Under the pieces are notes generated by a model. That model ran no database searches, was not told the DNA's origin, and was given only the letters and a program-made list of their open reading frames with translations. A stretch of DNA of 64,000 bases from Gnetum montanum (taxonomy: Eukaryota > Streptophyta > Gnetopsida > Gnetales > Gnetaceae), in assembly GCA_015680685.1 (NCBI GenBank), contig MNCI01002315.1, positions 207,545 through 271,544 on the forward strand, given 5' to 3'. The position numbers and the translations under genes were made by a program. Of this stretch, positions 1-9,006 are shown in pieces (within the stretch, counting starts at the first letter, position 1; the number at the start of each line of letters is the position of its first letter).

Positions 1-1
1 G

Positions 2-466
2 TGCTCTTTGAATAATTTTGAGCAAGGACCTTTAAACCCCTTAGCTAAGGAACAACAAGATCTCCTTGATTAAATTCTAAATTTAGGTTCAAGAAATATT
101 GGAGAAATAATTCAACTTACAAATAAAGATTCCTTGGATCTTAAAGAACTACCTAATACGCTTAAGTATATTTTTCTAGATCAAAATAAACCATTAATAA
201 TAAACTCCCAACTTAAAAATAAGCAAGAAAGCAATCTATTAGAAATCTTGCATAGAAAATTTGAGTTATTTGCATGGATCTATGAGGACCTTCACCAAGG
301 AATCTCACCCAACATCTGCCAACATCATATCTATATAGAAGATAATGTCAAACCCATAAGAATTCCCCCAAGACAAATAAATCCAACCTTAAAACAAATA
401 GTTAAGGATAAAATTTCAAAACTTTGGAAAGAAAGAATCATTTATCCAATAGCAAATAGTAAATAG
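2..466 (+). pseudogene. Ty3/gypsy pol fragment (protease-RT linker)
   Basis: One frame is open from base 2 to a TAG at 464-466, apart from a TAA at 71-73. The reading contains LKELPNTLKYIFLD, then ISPNICQHHIYIEDN, PPRQINPTLKQIVK and ends IYPIANSK. This order is characteristic of the segment between protease and reverse transcriptase in plant Ty3/gypsy polyproteins, which leads into the first RT motif. Family members continue SKW after this point, so the TAG sits where Trp (TGG) is expected, one G-to-A change away. No RT core follows, because the sequence switches near base 470 into the LTR of element 1. The piece is dead. It may belong to an older element into which element 1 inserted, or which was deleted against it. 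Confidence 0.8.
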
Positions 467-473
467 GTTAGAA

Positions 474-1222
474 GATTCCCATACACACCTGAATCGATGC
501 AACCATAGCTACCAAATGCTAATCATTGCTGGGATCACCATGCATAACGCATGTGCTTGAAGTGGTCATACTGAGGCACTTAACCAAGAGGAAAGGGTTG
601 AGAGAATCTAATCTAGCCTAAGTGCGATGAGCAGCCGATTCCTTGACTAACCGTACACATCTTTGTGCATGACTACCACTAGGATTACCAAGTGCAAATC
701 CTGAATATGCCACTGGGTTACCAAGTAGTCACACTAGATGCTCGTAATCAAGTCGTACTCATACCGTGTTGCGATAAGCAGCTAATTCCTTGACTATTCG
801 TACACATCCTTAGATGCTCGTAATCAAGTCGTACTCATTCTGCATTCTAGGAGTTTAAGGGTGAGAGAGAAAGCAATAAATAAAATCCAATTCCATGCAC
901 TACAAGGTTTATCCATGAAGTTCGTCTTTATTGTCATACACAACTTGTGTTCAGGTACAATGTTGCTCAAATAAAGATTCGTTCACTTTAGGACTCTTAC
1001 TGCGGGCACATGGAAAATATTCTATCTCTGGAGTGATCAAATTGCCAGAGTTTCCCTACTTCTAACTTAGGATGATGAAACAAGGGAGAGCCACCTCTTA
1101 TTTATAGACTTGGCGGTGGACCGCAATATCACGTATGCGATATCGCGATGGCCGCAATATTGCGTACGTGATATCACAAGGGAAGATGCGATATCGCAGC
1201 TTATGTGAATCATGTCTCATCA
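474..1222 (-). repeat. 3' LTR of element 1 (truncated)
   Basis: This segment aligns with 6911-7392 (cacctgaa-tgatgcaacc onward) and ends CTCATCA at 1216-1222, the shared terminus of this LTR family. The outer ~290 bases seen at 6620-6910 are missing here. A TATA box is at 1094-1108 on the minus strand. The segment 700-850 carries a duplicated stretch (gatgctcgtaatcaagtcgtactc occurs twice), which the other LTR may have lost at its assembly gap. Confidence 0.85.
1094..1203 (-). promoter_or_regulatory. U3 promoter of element 1: palindrome cluster and TATA box
   Basis: On the minus strand the LTR begins TGATGAG. Within about 100 bases there follow several near-perfect palindromes built on GATATC or AATATT flanked by CG (GCGATATCGC, GTGATATCAC, GCAATATTGC), and then a TATA box (TCTATAAATAAGAGG, 1108-1094). 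The short distance implies a very compact U3. The same TATA context occurs in the LTRs of elements 2 and 4. Role as protein-binding sites is inferred. Confidence 0.6.
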
Positions 1223-1231
1223 TACCCCCAT
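1223..1231 (-). other. Polypurine tract of element 1
   Basis: Minus strand reads CATGGGGGTA directly before the LTR start TGATGAG. This is the expected place and composition for the plus-strand primer of an LTR retrotransposon. The same string lies beside the LTRs at 30658, 37725 and 56158. Confidence 0.75.
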
Positions 1232-3236
1232 GACTGAATGAAAACTCATCCTCAAGTTCCTTACAAAATATTGAGAAGGTATGGGATTATTGAGGTGAAT
1301 GGAACTAATGGGATGACATGTGAATGGATCATCATTACAAGACTTGATAAAACTAGTTTTCATGACAAGGGTGAACACCTTATTATAATGACATCAGGCC
1401 TTAGTTGGCAACTGAGAAAGAAAGAGAGAGAGAGAGAGAGAAGTGTTGCTGCAGCCAATGCCAAGATTGCGCCTTCCATTGTCCATTGGTAAGTGCGTCA
1501 TCGATCTTGCTCCTTACATAGCTGCTTCCATTGCTGCTCCATTCCATGTGTTCCTTCTAGATCCAATCCGTTGTTGCATGATTTCCATCTGCACACACAA
1601 CGTAATCTTATATTAGCAAGGGTAAATGAATTTCAATGTAGTTAATACCTTGCTTCGGTGTAAGTTCATTCGCTAGGTTGTGGTATGGCTGATATGGATC
1701 AAGAGATATATTACTGATGACTACCAAAGATGTAGGGGTTAGGAAGAAAATCAAAAAATTTGGGGCTAGGAGAAAATTGAAAAAATCGGGCCCCATACCC
1801 CCATGACTAATCGTGAACCTCCGGTAGCATTAGAATGGAGAAAGGAAAGGAGTAAGAAAGATAGATAAAAAGGGACAACTATAGCATTGAGGGAATGGAT
1901 GTCAAGATGGTAATGAACAAAATAAAATTAATTGCAAAAATGTTAGAGAAAAGAAGTTAACTGGTGCACCAAATAGGAATGTCAATGGCTTCTCCCCAAA
2001 GCAGGCTCATGCCCTTTAATGCCCTGACAAACCCACATTCAAAGAGTCCATAGGCTCTGGGAATGTCATTTGGAATAAGAGTTAAAGTCTTAACCGCAAG
2101 AATTTACCAAAAAGAAAACAATGCATCAACCAAAATATATACACTAATGATACAACCGGCAGTGAGGTGAATAATGGAGAGAAGGGTGGAGAGAAGAGGA
2201 TGGAATAGAATCCCAAGAACAAGATGGTGTATAGCCCCTTGTGTGTTTCATGATTAATGTGACTCTGCAAATCCCATTCCAAGTTCGGCCTCAAACCAAC
2301 CACATCCAGTGACTTTGCATCAATGCATTCGGCTAAACCATCCACTTGGATAACAAGGATGCCTTCCCCAAGAATTACCACCATTTCAACGAAACAAAGG
2401 AGAGAATGGGAAGCAAGAAGGGCCTTAGTTAGAGGGAACACTTTTGGTTCCATAACCAGTGCTTGTAGCCCAAGTTTATTTCGTCTAAGGGGTGTGCCTT
2501 GAATTTTCATTTAGTGTTTTTTTATTTATTTTTTTGTTTTGTTTTTTTATGCGTGAGAACCACACCATGCAAAGACTTTTTATTTTTATTGTCTCAACTT
2601 CCAATAGTTGGGGTAACATCAGAACAGCGAGAAAACTCAAGAAGAAAACATCAAAGCACCCAAGAGAATAGCCAACACAAATGCATCAAGTTCCCTTGAG
2701 GTCACACCCTTTTCAAACCTTGTGTCCTTCCTTAGTTTAAGAAATGCTCAGTCACCGATTTGTTAAAGTTCTTATTAGAAGGGGACTGTACATTTCCAAG
2801 CTGAAAGAGACCATAGAAACTAGTGGATGGATGGATGAAGTGATCTCATTGCCTACCATATCAAAAGAAACATACCTTAGTATCAACATTGTGACTTAAA
2901 GGTAAAAACCAAACATTAGCAATCAACATGAAAATAGTTCATACCATCATTCCGAACACTTATTGGGTGACAAACTTACAAGGTGGATCACACACACACA
3001 CACACACAAAATCATAAAGTATAACGATGTTGTAAAACAAAAATAAGAAAAGTTAAAGAAATTTGTAAAACAAAAATGTGTAAGAAAAAAATGTGTAAAA
3101 CAAAAACGTAAAAAGAACTGAGGGCCCCATATGATTAGCATAGGTGGCCATCTCCCCCATGACTGAGTGGAAAGGGAGAGATCCAAAATAATGAGCGCCT
3201 ATTTGAATTTCTAAGAAGTGTCCAACTTCTCCCAAT
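1232..3236 (-). other. 3' untranslated-like region of element 1
   Basis: About 2 kb between the protease frame and the polypurine tract. Several blocks match 56165-58117 of element 4, for example ccccaaagcaggctcatgcc near 1996 and near 56947, and the cccccatgactgaatgaaaa block at 1225. A minus-strand GTGTGCAG followed by ATG at 1589-1581 occupies the place where elements 2 and 3 have an acceptor and accessory frame, but here the frame stops after about 26 codons. Contains a GA run at 1423-1441 and (CA)10 at 2989-3008. No protein-coding content is supported. Confidence 0.55.
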
Positions 3237-4025
3237 TTATGATCTTAGATTAAGGGGTGAAAGTTGGCAACGCTCACATTCCAATGTATCTATGCCTTCG
3301 TTGTTGGCATGGGTTAGTGCCTCAATTTGTTCCATGCATATTTGGTTGCTCCTTCTAGTAGCTGTCAACCACAAGGTATCTTCTACTAGTTGTGTGGTTG
3401 CTACATACAGGCATCTTTGTTTCAAAGTTTCAAGTGCACACCTGCTGCATGGAGGTATTTTCTCCATGTCATCACCCAATGAATCATTGTATGTGATGCA
3501 TGGAACTTTCCTGTTCTCGATCTTTCCATAAATTTTTATCTTAGAGATTTCCAAGGAAAGATGGCAGATCCTAAGGCATGCGTCTTTTGTACTAAGCCAT
3601 GCCCTTCCCATTATAATTGGGAAGTCCCCTTCATTGTTGTTGACTTCAATCACCAAGAAATCAGCTGGGTAAGACCAACCACACACAGGGGGAATGATGT
3701 CCTCCACTAATTCCAAGGGAATGGTGATGGACTGGTCTACTAGCTCTAGTTGAATGTTGCTCTTCTTAATTTGGGGCAGGTTCCAGGCATGATACATATC
3801 CTGTGAAATTAAGTTGACTCTGGAACCTGAGTCAAGAAGAGCCCTATGTGGTTTATTTCTAGTGACCTGAAGGTAGATTAAGGGACTTCTAGGATCAGTT
3901 AGTTTCCTGGGAAGGTGGCCTACCTTGATCCAGTCAGTTACAGTATGCGTTAACATAACCATATGCGTTAAGCTCTGTTGGACTGAAGGGTACTCCGAAG
4001 TGTTAGATGGTGGAGGAGTGTACAT
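3237..4025 (-). CDS. Retropepsin-like aspartic protease of element 1
   Basis: An uninterrupted 262-residue frame. Near residue 80 it carries LLDSGSRVNLIS, the active-site pattern of retroviral-type aspartic proteases (DSG in place of the commoner D-[TS]-G-A), and near residue 145 PIIMGRAWL, equivalent to the ILGRPFL flap/helix motif of Ty3/gypsy proteases. The family function is to cut the gag and pol polyprotein in the particle. The frame ends in a Cys-containing tail (CERCQLSPLNLRS) and is followed by noncoding 3' sequence, where an autonomous element would continue into RT. The true start is probably upstream, fused to gag; the ATG at 4025 is only the first in this open stretch. An open protease without pol suggests the element was recently mobile in trans or was spared mutation by chance. 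Confidence 0.72.
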   Translation of the reverse strand: MYTPPPSNTSEYPSVQQSLTHMVMLTHTVTDWIKVGHLPRKLTDPRSPLIYLQVTRNKPHRALLDSGSRVNLISQDMYHAWNLPQIKKSNIQLELVDQSITIPLELVEDIIPPVCGWSYPADFLVIEVNNNEGDFPIIMGRAWLSTKDACLRICHLSLEISKIKIYGKIENRKVPCITYNDSLGDDMEKIPPCSRCALETLKQRCLYVATTQLVEDTLWLTATRRSNQICMEQIEALTHANNEGIDTLECERCQLSPLNLRS

Positions 4026-4569
4026 GGGCTCAACTGCTTATTGTTGCGAGAGTTTGTCTGGGCTTTTGGTTCTGAAGAAGGGTCTTCTCTTTTTACAATT
4101 GTCAGAACCAGCAGCAGGTTGAATATTTATAGCTCTCGCAGCATGACGTTGCTACGGTTGAGTAGGAAGTTTCCCTTGCATTGTTGGAGCAGGAGGTGTT
4201 ATGGGAACTACTTATGGAAGAGCTGCGGATGGATTTGGAGGATGGTGTGGGTATGGAGTGTCTCCCAGAGGAGAAGGAGTCCTTCTGAAGTACTCCCAAA
4301 CTTGGTAGTGATGGTGGGGAGTTGTGTGACTCATAGAGTCACTTGGAGAAATCAGCTGCTGCACATAATATCCATAAGGGTCAGGCTACCGGTAAGGGTA
4401 CTAATGTTTCAACGATGGCATCCCCCATGACCATGGGTATTGCCACTGCTGATGCTGTCTGATGGGTTGTGGTGGAGTTTCACTTGGATAATACGTTAAT
4501 GGTTGGTGGAACTACCTTGGGTTACCTTGGGGATAAGGTAACCTACAAGGTATTTGTCGTTGGTTAAAT

Positions 4570-6474
4570 CTCGGATTAAGTACATACACCCCAGACTCCT
4601 GTAGATGTGAGATGATTAGACAACATCCCTTGGGATGATCATAATGGCAGATCTCACATCCACTGTCATCGTCTATGTCTGAATCCACAACTTCATTGAA
4701 GATAGTAATTTTTCCCTTACCCTTGTTATGTGCAGGGCCTAAATCTCTTCACTTTGTCTTACCTTTGTCACTACTTCGTTCTGCCTTAGACTCTTCTACA
4801 ATTTTTAAGATAGTTTTAATTTTAGAGTCTAAGGAACTCCATACGTCATCTACCTTAGCCGCTATTTCTGTTGTGAGCTTTTGAAGCGGTAAGGTCTTTC
4901 TGTTCACCAACTCTTCGATTGGTGACTCATCCTCTTCATCGCAAAATTTCACTCCCTTCTTTTGAAGAGAGGGATCACGATTGTATTCTTTCGCACTTTC
5001 CCTTTTTCGTAGCTCACCTTCTTCTTTTGTTACTTGCTCCAACAAGCTATGTACTTCATGGACTCTAAGTTATGATAGTCTCCCTTGGGCATAAGTCCCA
5101 AGGGTTCTTCTCGTTTCATGCCTTAGCCCATCCACGATGTGGTGAAGTTGATCCCGTTGAGCGTACCCATGGCCCGGGCAACAATGTAACAATGTGTAGT
5201 AGTAGCCCATGGTAGCATCCAAGGGTTCATAAGTACCTTTCTTCCAACCTTGGATCTGCTTACACAAATTGGACACTCTGGAGTACATTTGATACTTATC
5301 GTTGAACAATTCTAGCATTCTACTCCACCTCCTCATGGTTTTCAGTTCTAAGGACTGGTACCAACTCCCTGCTTCTTTGGTGAGTGCCCTGGGGAACAAC
5401 TTAAGTTTTTGCCACTTGTTTTCTATATTTTGCAAGGAACAAGCATTGTGAAATGCATGTAACTGATGTTGCGGATCTACATTGTACCTCCCCCCCCCTC
5501 AAAGTGTGGGATGTTATTCATGTCTAAGTGTTTGATCCGACTATCTTTTAAATTCCTTGTGGGAATTCTAACAGCCTCTGTTATATCAAGCATACTTCAA
5601 GTTGCAAGTAGGGGCTCATCATGATCATCTCTTTCATGACGTCCATGATGTCTACGTTGTTCCCTACTTTCCCTTCATTCATGCCCCTGTCCTCTCTCTC
5701 GACTCTCTTGTCGAGGTCTCTCAATTTTTTTACCTTTATCATCTCTGTTATGCTCATGATGGTTGCACCTAGATGTGGAAGGAGAAGGTGAATGATGGGA
5801 AGAAGGGGAAGAACAAAGAGAACCATTTCCATGATGATGTTTCCTACCTTCTCTTTTGCTGCTCCGACCCCGATCGTGATGACAATCCAAGTGCTCGTCC
5901 TTAGCATGAGTGGTTGTTCCCTCTGTGAACAGTTGATGTTCATGGGCATCAAAACTAGGGTTATGTATCATTGATCATAGGTTCTGATACCCAACCTCCT
6001 CACCATCGTTAGGAGGGGGAACATCATTTCCTAAAGAACCCGTTATAAGGGATTCCTCATCTCCTATTTTGCTAAGGACGTGCGGACCTTTGCCCTTCAA
6101 CAGTGTATGTTGGCTCTCCTGCCTTGAGTCCCTCATACGTTGTGCTTCTGTGGGATAATAATCCCTTGAGTCAAAGTCTTCTGCAACGTATTCTACATAC
6201 AATTCTGTCATGCCAATCTGTGCCAAAGCACGGAAAAGCATGTTACAAACTAATCGATCTGGGGGTAACACGATGTTACCTTGCAAATCTCTCCATCGTA
6301 GTTGTTCGTCTTGATGGAGGATAAAGGTAAAGTTTGGAATATACTCATCAAGATGAGTATAAACTATCTTGTATTGTTTAGGACTTGGCTAATTTCGGCT
6401 ATGTGTTTTTGACTGTTGACTGTTCTTTATATCATCCCTAGGTGGTGAGTTCTTATGAGAAGAAGAAGAAGACA
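4570..6474 (-). pseudogene. gag of element 1 (several breaks)
   Basis: The start is ATG at 6474-6472, reading MSSSSSHKNSPPRDD. A stop near 6390 precedes DLQGNIVLPPDRLVCNMLF. The gag core lies at 5435-5070 and contains KLKLFPRALTKEAGSWYQSL, FNDKYQMYSRVSNL and DQLHHIVDGLRHETRRTLG, the Retrotrans_gag pattern (W-Y, F-Y, L-G-L). A basic, charged region follows (5045-4749), and then a zinc-knuckle-like CEICHYDHPKGCC at 4658-4620. The frame changes around a poly-C run near 5487-5497, which could be a real indel or a sequencing homopolymer error. Gag would form the particle shell and bind element RNA. The gene is inactive as written but recognisable over its whole length. Confidence 0.72.
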
Positions 6475-6600
6475 TGATTTCTTATTCAGTGTGCTAATTA
6501 CCGTTATATAATTTTTATCTTGATTGACCTGAAGGTTCGTTTAGGCTCCCAACGATGTGAGTGATATCTTTTATGTTCTATTCAGTGCACAAACACTTAG

Positions 6601-6619
6601 TCCCTGGCAGCGATGCCAA
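6601..6619 (-). other. Primer-binding site of element 1 (Asp-tRNA-like)
   Basis: The minus strand after the 5' LTR reads TTGGCATCGCTGCCAGGGA. The 3' end of plant tRNA-Asp would pair with TGGCGCCGTTGCCGGGG; four positions differ. Position (one base from the LTR) and overall pattern support the call. Confidence 0.6.
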
Positions 6620-7392
6620 TGATGAGTGGCAAGATACCCCTACACTCAACCATACGAAACGAGCGTAGCACGCGCGATCTGGTCGAACTCCGTAAACTAA
6701 GTTCCTACACGCCCCATGGAACACTTGGGGTTAATCATTCATTGTCTTCCCAGACTTACTTGTAGTTGTCACGGTGTATGGTTAAGTAAGTCCGAGGTAT
6801 ATGATTTTTATACTTTTTATGTTTTCTCTCCTATGCTATCGAGGTGAAGGGTTGAAGAAACTAACTAACTCTAACTAATGAACTAAGTCTAAATTACCTA
6901 GCGTCAGCATCCGTTCCCACTTACCGTACACACCCTGAACTGATGCAACCGCAGCTACCAAGAGCTAATCATTGCTGGGATCACCACGCGTAATGCATGT
7001 GCTCGAAGTGATCGTACTGAGGCACTTAACTAGGAGGAAAGGATTGAGAGAATCTAATCTAGCCTAAGTGCGATGAGCAGTCGATTCCTTGACTAACCGT
7101 ACACATCTTTGTGCATGACTACCACTAAGATTACCAAGCACAAATCCTAAATATGCCACTGGGTTACCAAGTAGTCACACTAGATGCTCGTAATCAAGTT
7201 GTACTCATACTGCGTTGCGATGAGCAGCTGATTCCTTGANTCTACTTCTAACTCAGGATGATGAAACGGGAGAGCTGCCTCTTATTTATAGACTTGGCGA
7301 CAGACCGCGATATCATGTACGCGATATCGCAGGGGAAGCCACGATATCGTGACGGCCGCGATATCGCGGCTTATGCGAATCGCGTCTCATTA
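6620..7392 (-). repeat. 5' LTR of element 1, with assembly gap at 7240
   Basis: It begins TGATGAGTGGCAAGATACCCC in plus coordinates and ends with CTCATTA (7386-7392), a one-base variant of the family end. A single n at 7240 joins the text gattccttga directly to tctacttcta. Compared with the left LTR, roughly 300 bases (R/U5 to U3 section) are missing at exactly that place, so the true LTR is longer. TATA context (cctcttatttataga) and GATATC palindromes (7300-7375) are present. Confidence 0.85.
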
Positions 7393-9006
7393 GAATCTAA
7401 TTAAATTCCACACTTATGACTATCACTCATAAGTATAATCATAAATTTTTATCTTAATTGTTAATATTTAGTTCAAGAATGAAAATGAATAATTAAATCA
7501 AATTGAAATTATAAATAATAATTCAAGATCACAAGGGAGACTTTGCTTGATTTGCAATTCTACCTTGTTGCTTTCACAATGTAGTAACTCCAACAACTGA
7601 TCGATGAGCTTCAAGAATTTCCACAAGGCTTAATAGATCCTCAACATAAATCCCAAGAACAATTGATCTTAATTTGATGTAGAATCCACTCAAGTATCAA
7701 TTCTTTTTCTTTCCTATTCTCTATTCTCTTTTCCAAGGAAAATGAGAATAATTATTATTATTCTTATTCTCCCCCTCTCACAATGTGGGATGTATTATTT
7801 ATACTTCTAAATGTTTTAAAAATAATCAAATCAATCATGGTTTGATAGGATACCGATCCATGATTATAGGAGTAAATACTAATGTTGACATTCCAATTTA
7901 CAAAATTAAATTTTGTACATAATCTTTTGGTTAATGGAGGAGAGAGACAATAGTGGCAATGTTAGGATCATTGTCTTCATTTATCATGAGACCTTCTAGT
8001 CTCTAGATCTCTTGCATAGGCACCAACTGCTGCAGCTAATGGTGGTGATGCTGATATAGACTACCGCCTACTACCCTTGCCGCATGCTTGTTGTCACCAC
8101 TACCATGGATGGGCTACTATTACTACTATCAAAAACCCTCGATCACCTACTCTGATCCACCTATCGTTGCATCTAGAAACCCTCGATGTTCAATACCAAT
8201 ATAATAGTCAAACCCTCACTGCCTACACCAGCACAACACTACTTCTTGCCACTACCTTGTGCACGCTGTTATCGCCACTACATCGCCATCCAAATGTGTG
8301 TGGCAAAGCATGAGCAGATCTAGAATCTGAAACCTTGGCACATAGAACAAGTGGCCCTAGGTTTCTGAGCAAAGAGGCCACGTGCGAAGGCAAGCACATG
8401 AGATCATTCTTGCAAATGGGGCAAACCTAGATGCTGAAGTTGTACTTCACCAAAATTATCACCTGCGCTATTGCCACTACCGCTAGTGCTACTAGTGCCG
8501 CTACCACCATCGCTAGTGCTCCCAATGCCTCATGGTGGATGGGCTTGTCGCCCTAATTCTATTAAACTATAATGCTTATGTAAAATAATATTTATATAAT
8601 TTACATAATACATAGAATTATATATATACATAAGATATATGTATTTATAATTAATATTAAAATAAAACAAATCAATAAACTAATTCTTATCATTATTAAA
8701 ATAATCATTAATTAAACAAATATATTTAAATAAAATCATTTTACAAAGATACTTATTTTACAAAGATATTTAAATACATACATTTTACGAAGATAGTTAT
8801 TTTAAAAATTGGACAAATTTTAGGTTTCATTAGTCATATACTAAGTTGTGCTCTTAGCCATCCATCCATTAATTAGCTTCATATGTTATAGCAAATTTTG
8901 TGCAATATGACATTAGCTTGATCACCAACCAATCGAACTTAAGCCTAATTATTAGATCTAGATTCTAGAAGATCTTGGTTATTCTCTACCAACAACAAAT
9001 ACAAGG
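7393..9006. other. Unclassified spacer, no supported gene
   Basis: AT-rich sequence between element 1 and the 9-kb element. The 8040-8540 part is rich in repeated trinucleotides (act/acc/gct) and gives a 78-residue open stretch at 8077-8313, but without any motif, splice pattern or start context to support a gene. The 7700-7800 part has the look of LTR or leader sequence (ctccccctctcacaatgtggg), but no partner repeat is in the window. Confidence 0.4.

Larger units (their letters stand above)
474..7392 (-). mobile_element. LTR retrotransposon element 1 (gag-protease, lacks RT/integrase)
   Basis: A minus-strand LTR element. The 3' LTR is at 474-1222 (its far end truncated), the polypurine tract at 1223-1231, the internal region at 1223-6619, the primer site at 6601-6619 and the 5' LTR at 6620-7392. 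In transcription order the internal region holds gag (from 6474), a zinc knuckle (4658-4620), a retropepsin-like protease (4025-3237) and about 2 kb without a convincing reading frame. No reverse transcriptase, RNase H or integrase motif is present. The last ~2 kb is clearly related to the 3' region of element 4 (56159-58117), which keeps an integrase, so element 1 looks like a pol-deletion derivative of that type. A target-site duplication cannot be tested because the left LTR is truncated against a gypsy pol fragment. Confidence 0.82.

Noticed and set aside
8077-8313. 78-residue open stretch
   Set aside because: No motif, no splice or start support, trinucleotide-biased composition; read as chance.
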